In this document: piece by piece, positions 1 through 12,074 of the stretch
How positions within the stretch are numbered: the stretch's first letter is position 1
Layout of the letters: each line of letters begins with the position of its first letter
NCBI GenBank assembly: GCA_026874595.1
Contig: CM049320.1
Coordinates: forward strand, 38,254,714-38,318,713
Reading direction: 5' to 3'
DNA length: 64,000 nt
From: Sipunculus nudus
Lineage: Eukaryota > Annelida > Sipuncula > Golfingiida > Sipunculidae
Made by a program: the position numbers and the translations under genes
Notes under the pieces: model-generated
Database searches by the model: none
What the model was told of the DNA's origin: nothing
Seen by the model: the letters and a program-made list of their open reading frames with translations, nothing else

Positions 1-477
1 GCAGCTCTAGCCGGCCATTGGCCAGCCGCCGTGTCACCATGATGGGCCAGCCTCCTTTTGAGTCCTGATGTCGCACTAGCCAATTGGCTGCATCGTAAAA
101 CTGTGGCATGTGAGCTATGTTCGATAAAGTAATGTTATCCACCCACCCCTCACCTCGCAATTCAATTCCTACGATATTTTGTAGCACCAATTTATATTTT
201 TTCCTCTTGTTGAGATAAATGCCTTTTTGCACATCTGTTGCAACATCCCGTGTGATACTGGACCACTGTTTACGGTCACCGATCCCATAATAAATGTGAT
301 TACGTTTTGCGGTGATCAACGTCCTGCTACACACATAGTGAACGTAATATGGCTGGTCCTTGTCCTGTATTTCAACTTCTACTGTTATACTGCCATTGGT
401 AACGAACTTAAAATCCATGGAAAAGTAGGTTTTCGATACATCCAATGGCAAGGTCACTCCAGGCGAGTCAAGGTCAT
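1..477 (-). CDS. GLCE: GLCE coding exon 5 (partial, truncated by window edge)
   Basis: Residues 262-420, open at the left edge. The acceptor is CTTATATTTCAG (ending 478). The first codon is Asp split across the intron, followed by DLDSPGVTLPLDVSKTYFSM. Family matches include the DFKFVTNGSITVEVE strand, YYGIGDRKQWSSITRD, GEGWVDNITLSNIAHMPQF, and at the end AANWLVRHQDSKGGWPIMVT. These are the central beta-sandwich and the beginning of the C-terminal helical catalytic domain. The exon has no stop and no donor consensus before coordinate 1, so it either continues or is spliced just outside. The remaining C-terminal residues, including most tyrosines implicated in catalysis in vertebrate structures, cannot be judged here. 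Confidence 0.95.
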
Positions 478-1137
478 CTGAAATATAAGACAAAATAATA
501 AGAAAAGGGTGGATACTGACTCTATGGCAATAAGCTATAACCAAGCCTGACTTATGTTCTGTCATCATATTATATTACACTATAATTATTAATTTTTATG
601 GTGAACAAACATGTTTTCTTGCTCACTAGGTGTCATATAAATTGTTATAATACATGTTAGAAAATATTCTGAAAGGGGAACTTAACAAGATAGAATATGT
701 ACATATATAGTAGGCACTGACAAGGAGAATCAAATTTGTAAATACACCGTAGACATTTCCTGTAGCTTATACTGCGTGATACTATAGTTTGTGGTATTAA
801 TATTTGTTCTGAGTTAATGTTCATAATCCCCCAACACACACACACACACACTGGAGCTACACACACACACTGGAGCTACACACACACACTTATACACACT
901 AAAAGTAAAACATTATAGCTCTGATTGGGCCAACTATAAATAGATTATACTACATAATACTGTAGTATGTGGCATGAACATTAAGAATTCAAATTTTTTT
1001 TCGACTTAATGTTCACAATCTCTAAACACACACACACACACTCTCTGGAGCTACATACATATACACATTGAAAGTAAAACTTTAAAGCTCTAATCAGGAA
1101 AACCATAACTAAATATCAGGGAGGTTTTAACCATTAC
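478..1137 (-). other. GLCE: GLCE intron between coding exons 4 and 5, with a CA-rich tandem duplication
   Basis: A 660-bp intron, GT-AG, containing no gene. Two related segments of about 170-185 bp lie head to tail at about 770-948 and 949-1110. Each has an ATACTGnnnnATACT-like start, a TTAATGTTCA motif, a CA tract, a CTGGAGCTACA element and an AAAGTAAAAC(A/T)TTA tail. CA tracts at 834-890 and 1026-1042 are microsatellites. Confidence 0.8.
834..895. repeat. CA microsatellite with interleaved CTGGAGCTACA units
   Basis: An (AC)n run is interrupted by two direct copies of CTGGAGCTACACACACACA, about 21 bp apart. A third, decayed copy lies near 1042-1062 in the downstream duplicate. Pure sequence observation; no function suggested. 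Confidence 0.85.
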
Positions 1138-1371
1138 CAGGAGACTTGAAGTGTATGAACTGCGATCCCGTGTGTGGATCTTTTACTCGCTGTACCAGCG
1201 TTCCACCAGGCACCTTCCAGTTTGACGTGGCTCCGTTGTCTCCCGTCTCCACCACTGTCTTCACAGCTGGTTCTCCGATGATATTTTTACTGTAATGACT
1301 CAGTCCGAATTGTGCAATTTGAATCGGGTAGAAATAACCCTGGGGTCCCCATTGTGTAGACAGTGGAACTC
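1138..1371 (-). CDS. GLCE: GLCE coding exon 4: GVPLSTQWGPQGYFYP block
   Basis: Residues 184-261 plus one base. The acceptor is TTATTTCAG (ending 1372) and the donor CTCCTG/GTAATG (1137). The first two bases complete Gly184, giving GVPLSTQWGPQGYFYPIQIA followed by QFGLSHYSKN. This is one of the most conserved stretches of the GLCE family. The remainder (ETGDNGATSNWKVPGG and on) corresponds to the variable region before the beta-sandwich and keeps the family W-x-V-P motif. Downstream frame continuation is only three codons (the ORF ends at a stop inside the intron), so the donor is well placed. Confidence 0.95.
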
Positions 1372-1536
1372 CTGAAATAAATTTAATATACATTTTAAGT
1401 ATATATTTAGTGGAATTTCCATTTCTTAACACATTTGATTGTTCCTTGTAGTCTGGTCAATGAACAATTTTTATCAATAAAGGTTGGGCAAAAATGTTAT
1501 TAAAAGACCATTAGCGATGAATGATGTCATATTAAA

Positions 1537-1569
1537 CTAGAAATGTCTGGCATCATAGTATCCCCAGAC
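1537..1569 (+). mobile_element. Remnant 5' terminus of the GTATCCCCAGAC Helitron-like family
   Basis: The segment starts ACTAGAAATGTCTGGCA and reaches CATAGTATCCCCAGAC. It aligns with the 5' ends of the two larger elements that start near 26874 and 46461 (ACTRGACATTTCTTGGCA, then GAGTATCCCCAGAC), with the short 5' hairpin deleted. No array or 3' end of that family follows, so it is probably a truncated copy. Function none inferred. Confidence 0.5.
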
Positions 1570-1698
1570 CCTGACAAGATTAACATAGATGATCTCAACC
1601 CTCTTCACACATATTTACTGACACACAATATTTTTTATTAACATTGTCAGACCTTCGTTTAAGGTGACAATCATGGGGTAGTCAAGTTGCACTAGCTA

Positions 1699-2902
1699 AC
1701 AAGGGCACCGCAAGGCGAAGCATCCCCTCGCATGGGAGCATAATGATATGGGGTGTATTATGCAAGTGTTTAAATGAGGAGGGGAGGTGTGTGAGCTTGA
1801 GCTTTGATGTCAAACTCAATAAGTTGTATGTGTATGGGTGGGTGAGGCATATGTGAAGGAGAAAGCTTAAGATCAAATGATTTGGCTTAAAATTGATCAA
1901 TAAAGTATACTGAGACGGATGGGAAGACAAACTTTTTCAAGAAGTGGGTGCTGTGGCCGTGACCTTTGACCCCATGACCTTAAGATCAATAGGTTTCTTC
2001 ATCCATGGGTGGGTGAGCCATATGTGCGAGATGAAAGGTTTAGGTCAAACGGTTTTGCTTAAAATGGGTCCACAAGCTTTTCAAGAAGTGGGTCTGTGGC
2101 TGTGACCTTTGACCTCGTTACCTCAAAATTGAGAGGTTTCTTTATCTATGGCTGGGTGAGCCATATGTGTGAGATGAAGTGTTTTGGTCAAACGGTTTGG
2201 CTTGAAATCGATCCACAAGCTTTTTCAAGAGATGGATGCTGTGGCCGTGACCTTTGACCTCGTGACCTCAAAATCGATAGGTTACTTCAGCCATGGGTTG
2301 GTGAGCCATATGTGCGAGATGAAGTGTTTTGGTCAAACGGTTTGTCTTGAAATCGATCCACAAGCTTTTTCAAGAGGTGGATGCTGTGGCCGTGACCTTT
2401 GACCTCTTGACCTCAAAATCAATAGGTTACTTCATCCATGGGTGGGTAAGCCATATGTGCCAGATGAAAGGTTTAGGTAAAATGGTTTTGCTTTAAATGG
2501 GTCCACAAGCTTTTTCAAGAAGTGGGTGCTGTGGCGTGACCTTTGACCCTGTGACCTCAAAATCGAAAGGTTTCTTCATCCATGGGTGGGTAAGCCATTT
2601 GTGCAAGAAGAAAGGTTTAGGTCAAACGGTTTTGCTTTAAATGGGTCCACAAGCTTATTCAAGAAGTGGGTGCTGTGGCTGTGACCTTTGACCCCGTGAC
2701 CTCAAGATCGATAGGTTTCTTCATCCATGGGTGGGTAAGCCATATGTGCAAGATGAAAGGTTTTGGGCAAACGGTTTGGCTTGAAATTGATCCACAAGGC
2801 AATTTCGGCGGAAGCCGTCTGTCCGTCCGTCTGTCCGTCTGTTCAGACGCACGAACAGAGGCATTACTATATCCCTTTCGCAACTTCGTTGCACAGGGAT
2901 AA
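1699..2902 (+). mobile_element. Helitron-like non-autonomous element with six ~145-bp tandem monomers
   Basis: The 5' end, AAGGGCACCGCAAGGCGAAG followed by CATCCCC, resembles the 5' end of the elements at 26874 and 46461 (GGCACCGCA...TATCCCC). The core is a tandem array with monomer starts (CTGTGGC) at about 1951, 2094, 2239, 2384, 2529 and 2673, a period of 143-145 bp. Each monomer has TGACCTTTGACC. A GTCCGTCCGTCTGTCCGTCT tract precedes the 3' end, which is a hairpin, GCAAC-TTC-GTTGC (2880-2892), embedded in CCCTTTC...CAGGG. The 5' and 3' hairpins, internal tandem repeats and lack of coding capacity fit Helentron-associated elements and bivalve pearl-type elements. That classification is inference. 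ORFs here are array by-products. Confidence 0.65.
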
Positions 2903-3451
2903 AAAAGTGAAAGAGGATTAAATATTATGCGTAGGGTCACCAGTCTAGTGCTCTCCAAACCACATAAAATTTCAGGAAAATCCATACACCAATTATCAAG
3001 AAAAACTGAGGTACCACACATCCTTCACTAAGCTGATTATATATATGTTTATTTTATTCCTTCTTTTTTCAAAGTATCTCCACCTCCTCAAAAGTTTCAA
3101 GTCTATAACTTTAAAAGATACAGCTGGAGGGTGAGCAAAACAGCTCAGCTAACACTCAGCTAAGCTCAAACGAAAATAATTTAATTTTAACATTTAATAT
3201 GGTCCCATTATTATATTAATTCTGGAGTGAGAAATGACAAATATGCAATAGTATTGCAAAACAAGGCTGGGACAATATCAGTTTCTCATATCATGATGAC
3301 ATAAAATATATCGCAATATATTTTGATATAGTAATATCAGTATATGACAGAAGAAGTCCAGCACTAGTCATCATATCACAATTGTCAGTATTTTCCGCCA
3401 TGTTTCCTGGACAAATCTCAAGAGGTTTCAGGGGATGCAAATCATTCAGAT

Positions 3452-3842
3452 TTGACCAGCTTCTGTGGCTCAGGGGTAGAGCTGGACTCAAAGCCGGGAG
3501 ACCATGAGTTCCAATCTCAGCCAAGGCGGTGAGAATTTTCACGGTCGGCCCCCACCCAGGTCGAGCGCTCTACAGGCTTAATGGGGAGACTGTGCCCATC
3601 AGTCGTGTTTCACTCAAATCGAGTGTGCCTTTCAGGGATTCCTCAGTGTTATGACCCAGTAATGGGGATGTCACACACCCAGGGCCCGCAGGAGTGGTAT
3701 ACCGAACCTGATTGACACCAGGAAAAATCAGATAGTTGCCCCTGTCAAGTAGGCCGAAACCCAAATGGAACTCTGCAGATGTATATATACTTGGTTTAGC
3801 AAAGCATAAAAAAATAAGAGGCGGTTACCTCCAACAAAAAAA
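3452..3842 (+). repeat. tRNA-derived SINE, family 1, copy 1
   Basis: The head has a near-perfect pol III A box, TGGCTCAGGGG (3466-3476), and a B-box-like GAGTTCCAATCTC at 3506-3518, with tRNA-like spacing. A body of about 260 bp follows, then a tail ending in an A-rich run (CTCCAACAAAAAAAAA). Copies at 9503-9905 (opposite strand) and 40695-41072 (opposite strand) share head, body and tail. The B box differs from the GGTTCGANTCC consensus, so pol III activity is doubtful. The head resembles a tRNA but has indels in the anticodon stem and is not a functional tRNA gene. Confidence 0.8.
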
Positions 3843-4840
3843 AAGCTAAGGTCTATATAAAAAAACAGTCAATTTGTTGAACCCAGTCAGGTTTGAACAT
3901 ACCAATACCCATAATTTTTTTCATATAATTATTACAATTAACTTAAATATAGAACTACATGAAATTCATTAGAATAAATGATATCCTTGAAAATAAATGA
4001 TTTTCTTAACACAAAAATACCGTGGTGTTGACTGATCCCAATTCACTTTAGGCAATTATCCTGGAAAGGCATGTTTGTGCACCAAAACTATGGACAAAAA
4101 TGAATATCATGATATCAGGATAATAGTCAAGTTAACGATACAATTATCACAGCTGTCAGACATCATGGATATTGGTTATATGTCAGAACCCTACTGCAAA
4201 AGTTTTCTGCATATAAACAACTCTATGGATGACGACAACATAACAATCAGCTTTAGGAGAGACAGATTGAATCTATCTTGAATTGTATACATATAGACCT
4301 AGACTTAACATGTAAAGCTCACAAAGCCATCATCTGGTCATGCGAGGCACGCCAAGCCATGACCCTAAGAACTGCTCCTTTTACATACAGTGCACGGTTT
4401 GATTACAACCAATGACCATAGACCATGATGGCTGGCAGGTCTGAGTGTACACATAAGCATGGTTCAATTTCTAGGTTGTCCCTCCGGTGATTTTTGGACT
4501 GATTTATAAGGATAGATTTAAGTCATGGGATTTACCCCCCAATCCCTGCAGACCACCGCCTCTATCAGCTGTCACAGAACGTATCTCATGGGGAATGCAA
4601 AGGCTCAGGGGAATGACCCGATATAGTCCCTGTATACCAGTATCAATATTTAATAATCACTCCATCAATCATTCATACATGATTATCTCTTGTTCCTAAT
4701 AACTAGTATAATTCCCGCAGACACCAAATAGCATATCTGTGGTATTATAACAAGGCATTAGTATTATAAGGTATAATTATATTAGAGTGGTGTACAGTAC
4801 CATATAATGAAACTATTCTGACCTGTATACATAACTACAT

Positions 4841-5008
4841 CCTAGGTACTGCATACAAACATCAATTTTAGTGATAAAACATTGTAACGTGTATTTCAGT
4901 ATTTTGAACTTATAAATGCTAGATCCTAGGTACTGCATACAAACATCAATTTTAGTGATAAAACATTGTAACATGTATTTCAGTATTTTGAACTTATAAA
5001 TGCTAGAT
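4841..5008. repeat. 84-bp tandem duplication
   Basis: Two head-to-tail copies, each beginning CCTAGGTACTGCATACAAAC and ending TTATAAATGCTAGA. They are identical apart from about two substitutions (one is AACGTG versus AACATG). Near-identity implies a recent duplication. No gene. Confidence 0.9.
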
Positions 5009-6355
5009 TTAGTTGGGCAGTGAGATATACAAAGAAGATGCAAGGAAATCAGACAGCTAGTCATCTGTTCACCCTTTTATATCTGAAAGTGTATATATAA
5101 ATTACAATAAGTTTTGTATCATATGGAAGATAGTCAGGGGGTACAGTCATATCCATCATATAAATATTATTAAGTCAGATTACGTAATCTAGAAACATTT
5201 TACACAATACAGAATTTGGCTAAGCACAATGTGTACTGCACTTGTCTGTTTTATACCAGAGGTTAATGTATCACTCTTCTCATTTGTGTGTATCATACTT
5301 TTATCACTTTCCAATTTTATCTAAGTATCATCAACCCAGCCATCACTATGACCTTTTAACTTGATGTACAAGTTATACTAATTTACTTGGTCAATATTTT
5401 AGGTACAGTTCTATACAGCAGATATCACAGTAATATAGATGGTACATAAAATAATCAATTAAAAATTCATTATCATTACTTTTTTTTAAATATGATTTTA
5501 CAACTGATTATAACCACGACAAAATACCTTCTCCCCCGGACTATCTTGCATACGGGACAGCTGACAGATTTTGTCAGTGTATTTGCTTCTTTTTCCCTTC
5601 TCTATTGTGACTGGTGAAATGGTTCAGCTAAATCTAAAACGGGCACACTGCACACAAATATATCACCAGCCTCAGGTGACTAGTTTTTATTCGCTTGATT
5701 ATGTATAACCTATTCACTTATAATAGCACTGATACCATGGCACGAAATACCCAACACTGACAAAAACGCCAGTCAATATGTAATTAGGGGAGCTCCGAAG
5801 GGGACTCCATAATCCTCTCCATGCTATCAGCAACAGGGAGAGACAGGCAGTAAAGTTCAAGCCCTCGCCGTCACATTTCAGGGAAAGTTGACATATCTGT
5901 GACACTTTCATCAAAGAAGGGTTGAAACCCATCACTTAATGTCACAAGTTGACTTTAGGAGGAGAAAATGTGACTCCTTAACTCGATCTGGTCAAAAAAG
6001 GTGGCCTAGGTCAAATAATTAAGACCAAAGTGACACTATAGATGTGTCATCTTTGCTTCAATGAGTCGTGGTAATTTTACACTTCAGGGTAGAGAGTGAT
6101 AACATTCTGGATCTTACTGTGCTAGTAAATTAAGATTGAGAGATTAAGATTAAGAATGGCCTATCTGGTCAGACAGATTCAATATAATTTGACATGGGAA
6201 AGATCAAAGCAAGGTAGACTTTTCTTCAAGGAGGCATTAAATACTATACCAGCTGATATTTTCTGTTTTATCTATTCAGATAGCACAAATAAAATGTACC
6301 AGTAATGGTTTCAAAGAAAAGTCTTAACAATTGAAAGAAGATTAGAAACCAAATA

Positions 6356-6528
6356 CAGTGAAACCTCTCTAATATGACAACCTATCGGACCAGCCAAAGT
6401 GGTCATATTAACCAGATGGTAATGGTAGCAGGTTTTATGATGATTTACGTTAGTCTGGGACTAAAAAAAGTCCTCATCTTAGCAGAGTGGTCATGATAGC
6501 AAGGTGGTCATCAGGCGGGCTTTCAATG
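6356..6528. mobile_element. pogo/Tigger-like MITE with TA target duplication
   Basis: A 173-bp element opens with CAGTGAAACCTCTCTAATAT and closes with GGGCTTTCAATG, flanked by TA at 6354-6355 and 6529-6530. The inverted 3' end reads CATTGAAAGCCCGCC, an imperfect partner of the 5' end. The interior repeats AGTGGTCAT(A/G)-T motifs, as is usual for Tigger-type MITEs, whose autonomous relatives use a TA target and a CAGT(G/C)AAACCTC start. No transposase is present. Confidence 0.7.
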
Positions 6529-6601
6529 TACTACTTTATAGTGTAGATCCTTGTTGAGTAGAACATGTTCATAAACACATGGATACCCTGCTACAGAGGG
6601 G

Positions 6602-6720
6602 TCCGGAGAGCTGAGTGGTAAGACGCTCGGCCTTCTTTGCTGGTGTTCCGTGTTAGATTCTCCGCATGGCTATGAGAGTGGGTTGTAGTGGTCCGTAAAG
6701 TTTATATTAGTTGCAGTCAT
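6602..6720 (+). repeat. Possible tRNA-headed SINE fragment
   Basis: GAGCTGAGTGGTAAGACGCT is A-box-like and GTGTTAGATTCTCC, about 40 nt on, is a weak B box. No second copy was found in this window and no clear tail is visible. Confidence 0.3.
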
Positions 6721-9502
6721 ATTCAGCAGGTCCTCAAAAATTTAGTTAATCATAACCTGGTAAAACCCTTGTGTCAAACCTGAGATGTATTACAGTTTTT
6801 CATTGGTCCCTTTAACAGTGACAACAAAGTTTGACTGTATTTGAGCTCTCAGTCACTCTTTGACAATGTCAATTGGATCTGACTGGGCATCTGGAGTCTA
6901 GGACTAGCTATATGGAGAAAATGTACGATATATACATAAATATTTGTTGTTCCAATTTCTCTATAACATCACTGTAAATAAGAACCCCCTCCCCTATGTC
7001 CAGTTATATGTTTTTTACAAAACTGATTGACAGTCTAGTGTCCAGATAAATGTCCAGTTTTTTCTCATAATTAACTGCACAATTCTCTGATTATAAAGGC
7101 TTTATCAAGCCACAGGGATAATGACTAAATCTCAATTGGGGAACATTACGAAATTTAAGGGACATTGTGTATCCAGTGATTAAATGGAAATTGCATAGAA
7201 TACCTTCACAAGAATGCTTAGTTAAAACTAAATCTTAGAACAGTCCACGTTGAAACTACAAGTATGTGTCAGCCATAAAACCAACAAATACACTGCAACC
7301 ATCAAAATGAATACTATTCTCTCAAAAGCCTTGCAAATTTTTAAGAGCAGAGCTATAAATAAAGAGCTTAAATCAATACCATAATAGTCTTAATGTCTCA
7401 CACAGGAGACGCTGGTCTTTATAATTTAGATTCTCCACTAAGACAAGCAATCCCATAATCCTCCAGCCAATTTGCAATAAATTAATAACACAAACATCAT
7501 ATGAAGGCCATAACACGATTACCCACATATTTTTATTTCTGTTTGAACTAATCGCACATGGAGGAAAGCATTGCTTTCAGTGTCGTAAATATTAAGACAG
7601 GCGAGGAAAGACATGAATTACTGCCGCCGCAGTCGAAAACAAATCAATAACAATCAATCGTGGTGAGTAGCAGTCTCAAGGCAGGCTCAAAAAGAACAAA
7701 ATCAAGCACCTTCAGCTGCTAAAAAGGTGGACATTAAAAAACGTGAAAACTGGTAAAATCAACACTTGACTGACACTGAAAATTTCATCAATAAACATGA
7801 GCAGCGATTCAGCTTCTTCCTTTAATATTTTGTGTTCCAAACACTGAACATGCAAAACTCTTAACATTATCTAGCAATCATTCGTCTGACATATAAAACT
7901 TGTGAAGCAATATATAATATTTACCTAGGCAAATGTGATCGTAATAATTGTGTTTAGCATTGTCTACTGCCCTGTTTACATTTCATCAAGCTGGTTTCTT
8001 TTTGCTCAGACCTAATTATCCAGCTGAATCAATTTTCTGCGTGAAAGTTTATTGCATATTGATTCAGCCAATATGACATAAACAGGTTTATCCATAGCTA
8101 TAATGGTGTAAATATATACCAGATTTTTTGTGCAATACAATGAAATTTGTTGTATACCTGTTTCCATTTGTTAAGCAATATGCAGTAAAAATTTCTTCTG
8201 TCTAAATGGGCCATTCAATATGAGTCACAGAATGTGAAGAAAGTTTCAAACAACTAGCTTGTGTGGGGATTTAAACCGTGGTTACTGCTGGAATGAGGCA
8301 TGGGCCAATGGATTTTATTGGCCCGACAGGAGGGTAAGCTTTCACCCCCATGAACTTGTGTGTTTATGTTTGTGCACAACATATCTCAAACAATCATGAA
8401 TAGAACTATGTAAAATATTTAGGGCATTTTTGGAATGGGCCAATGAAGAATAGATAAGATTTTGGTGTGGATCAGCCACATGATCCAAATCCATGATCGT
8501 CATTAAGGAATATTCACAAATTTAGAGTGACTTATGCACGAATGAACCTGGGAAAACGGGCAAAATATGTGAATGTAAACATGGTTTTGGGAGCATCCCA
8601 CAATAAGGACCCCCAACATGGCAGAGGCTTGCATTCCTTAGAATGCATATTTCTAGTTATTATTATTTTCCAAACAAAGTTTGCAAACTTTTAGAATACA
8701 ATAATTTATTCATGACTTTTGAGTAATCGCCCTAATAAGCAAACCAAGCAAAAACTTAATACATCATTTGGTAAATCTCACTTACATTTTTTGTAAAACT
8801 GTTGTCAATCAGCAAATCTGTCTCCCATTGCTTCAGTTACTGGTAACCAGTAGGAAACATGGATGGTCAATATGCTGATGGGATTTGCTAATCAGTTTAT
8901 TCAGTCAAGTTTTCTTTAGTTTAACTTGATCCTGAATGTTATTTTTGGTAAAAGCATTTAATACTTGTGGCCCATCTGCCTTTTATGATAATGTTGCAAT
9001 GAAACAAACTTTCTATATGTGAAATAATTATATATATTCATCCATTTTTACACAACTAATTTTTCCTTTAGTTAAAGCATAACGTGTGCTTATTGAGTAC
9101 ATGATTCTGTCTTTGTTACAATCACACCCAGTGAGCACACAAGGAAATAAAAAGCCAATATTTAACATAGAATGCAATCAAATATTTGCAAAACAGCAAA
9201 GAGAAATGGGTTGAACATACTTTACTTAATTGATTTCTCTGCTTCTAAAATGAAAGATAGATAATCCAATGCTTTCCTGGTTTCACTCACTTTGGGCCCC
9301 AGATACAGGGCTAAAAAGTGACAGCCATGGTACCACAAGAAAATGATTTATTCACACTCTGCTAGTCAATGCCTGTTTCAATTAACTTACCATGGTCTAG
9401 AAGTGTCAACAGCAAATCAGAAAAGACAAATTTATATATCAATAGAAACAGGTTACAGCCAAAAGGATTTGGGCACAGAAATATAAGGACATTTTTTTAA
9501 AT

Positions 9503-9905
9503 ATTTTTTTTTGTTGGAGGAAGCATTTTTTTTTATGCTAGCTTAACTAAGTATATGTACATCTGCAGAATTCCATTCCGGTTTTGAACTATGTGACAGG
9601 GCAGTATCACACGCTTCTTTTCATTTTATAGTCTGATGTTAACCAGGCCCGGTGACTACTGCACCTGCAGGCCCTAGGTGTGTAATTGTCCCCATTACTT
9701 GGTCATACCATCAAGGAACCCCCAAAAGGTGCATTCATTTGTGAGTGAAACACAGCAGTTAGGCATGGTCTTCCCATTAAGCCTGCAGAGTGCTCACCCT
9801 GGGTTGGGGATGACTGTGAAAAATCTCATCACCTCAGCTGAGATTCAAACTCACAATCTCCCGGCTTTGAGACCTGTGCTCTACTTCTGAGCCACAGAAA
9901 CCAGT
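9503..9905 (-). repeat. tRNA-derived SINE, family 1, copy 2
   Basis: Reverse-oriented copy of the SINE at 3452. The T-rich left end with TTGTTGGAGG is the inverted A-rich tail. The right end, CTCTACTTCTGAGCCACAGA, is the inverted A-box region, and AGATTCAAACTCAC at about 9841 is the inverted B box, closer to consensus than in copy 1. Length is about 400 bp. The 70-residue open frame inside it is a by-product. Confidence 0.8.
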
Positions 9906-11232
9906 AAGGGAGGGGGGGACATTTGTCTGCACTTAAGCTGCTTAATAACTACACACCATAGATGAGCCTAGACCTGACATCCCTCACAGAAAAACAGAAA
10001 CGACATTACCACACAGCAAACATTTTTTTAAGTCTTTTAAGGAGTCTTTTAAGGATTGACCTGTAAATAGAATGAATCATAAGGGCCTGAAAAATCAAAT
10101 TTGTGAGACTAACAAAGCACATACCTTCATATTTAAGTTTTTTTAATGTACTTTTTCTCAGTTATGATATTGTGGGTCTTAAGTAATCTAATCAGAACAT
10201 AAATTGCAGTTTCAGATACATATTGGTTATCTCACAACCATAACAAATCCAATGCTTCCACAATATAAGACAGAGGGACCAGTAGGATATTTATTGGTCC
10301 TGTGAATCAGTTACCGGTAGTGAGTTTAACACACTTGAATCATCCTCAAGCACTATACTTTTTCCAAATTTACAACAAATACAATGTAAGTTTGTTACCC
10401 TGTAGGTTATTATTCATAGTACTAGCAGTATACACATGATTTTAACACGCAACCTGTTACTGCTGGGTTTTAGTTTGTACGCAAAATGGCAGCCCCCAAG
10501 AGGGGTTTCGAGTAACTGGGAGAAATAAAGCTGTCAGGGTTTGCTATCCAATTATAGCAGTAAAAACATATCTAATCATACAACACAATGTTGTCTTGAA
10601 AACCATAGGGAACTCTGGTTTCAGTTCCCCCTCTTCTTTATTTGAACTTGTAACTGTTTATGTCACCCAGTAACAGGTGAATATTTTGTGTTAGATTTGA
10701 TTCAGATGCAATTTTGTGTAAGTCTTAAACAATAAGTTTCCGGAAACCGAACAGCTATATAGCACTCTTGGGTGTCTAAGCCCAAGCTGCTAAGTGTCAC
10801 ATACAAAAAAGTCTTAAATTTAACAGCACTGAGCAATTCAAACTTTTTTAAAACTGTAAAACACTGACAGGTGAATATATATGCCAGAATCCTGCAGCGC
10901 TGCATGTATTACTGTAGTCCTAGAAAGATGGCTACCTTTCACTTACTGTCAGCACTGACAAACTTAACACATTCGCTGCCCAGCCAAATATTCCCCCAGT
11001 GCCAGGGCCTGCAACAGTCTCGGGGTGATCCGGGTGAGTAAGTTCTAGGTGTAAAAAAGCTGATAACGAGGGTGTGAAGTCCACCTGGTCCAAGGGCCAT
11101 AAAACTTGCCTGAGGTGTTATGCACAGAAGGATGTCATAACCCTGTTCGGTCTAATTAGCTAATTAGGCCTACAGCCAGAAAGGACTTCAAAGGAAACAA
11201 GCGCACACAAACACAGATACGCCCTCACATGC

Positions 11233-11233
<1 letters not shown>

Positions 11234-11283
<50 letters not shown>

Positions 11284-11325
11284 CATTATAGAAAGGGAAA
11301 GAGAGAGAGAGAGTGAGAAAGAATT
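11234..11325. repeat. (AT)n and (GA)n microsatellites
   Basis: About 47 bp of alternating AT is followed within 20 bp by a GAGAGA tract. Simple sequence. Confidence 0.9.
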
Positions 11326-11623
11326 CATATGTTTACACCAGGACCGGGAAAGTCCAGCGGTTCACCCAATAGCAGCTCCTGTACACACTCGACCTTCGAT
11401 ATATTAGTTGAAATAAAAGATGAAGATTTATAAAACGTCACAGTTATTATCATGTATGATCATCAAAGTTCTAATGTCACTTCATCGATCTGGTAGAACT
11501 CACGAGGGTTTGTGTCTTATTCTGGTTTATGATTGCTATAAACTTTCAATTATACGTGTGGAAAGATGGCTTAGGGGTTATGTAGTAGGTCAAGTAATGC
11601 GCGACGGAAAACCGTGCAAGTTT

Positions 11624-12074
11624 GGCCGTGTCCGCACTTAGTTGGCATCTTAACTGGATTATTCTAAACTGGTTTACTTTAGTCTAGAAGTAGTCCGCTC
11701 TACGTCCGCACTGTAGTTCGCTTTACAAAAACCGAAATCGGTTTGTACTACACAACTTGAGTTTGCTGTCCGCACTTGGTTCGTAATCCGATTCCGGCCT
11801 GCAAATGAGCGCTACCTCGTGCAACGCATGCTGGGGCAACATCACGGGTAGCGATCAAGGTCTTTCACTGAAACAGGACTCATTTGGACTAGAAGCGGGT
11901 TTGCCTGTACACACTAGAAACCGGTTTACTGTAAACCGGACTAAAGAAAACCGGACTACTGTAGACCGCCTTTCATGCGGACTACAGTAAACCGAACTGA
12001 TGCAGATTAGTGGCCTAGTGCGAACAGAGTAAACCGATTCACGGTCCGGATTATTTGCTAGTGCGGACACGGCC
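11624..12074. mobile_element. 451-bp MITE with perfect 15-bp TIR and TTT target duplication (PIF/Harbinger-like)
   Basis: The element begins GGCCGTGTCCGCACT and ends with its exact inverse, AGTGCGGACACGGCC, flanked by TTT at 11621-11623 and 12075-12077. The interior contains many copies of AAACCGG, GTAAACCG, CCGCACT and CTACTGTAG-like words in both orientations, so it is largely self-complementary. A 3-bp duplication suits PIF/Harbinger or CACTA elements; the superfamily is tentative. Two opposed open frames (11805-11990 and 11855-12070) are by-products of the inverted structure. Confidence 0.8.

Noticed and set aside
227-481. 84-residue plus-strand frame
   Set aside because: Antisense shadow of the GLCE exon at 1-477.
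3456-3525. Possible functional tRNA gene
   Set aside because: A box is good but the B box and anticodon arm are degenerate, and it is followed by a body and tail shared with two dispersed copies, so it is a SINE head.
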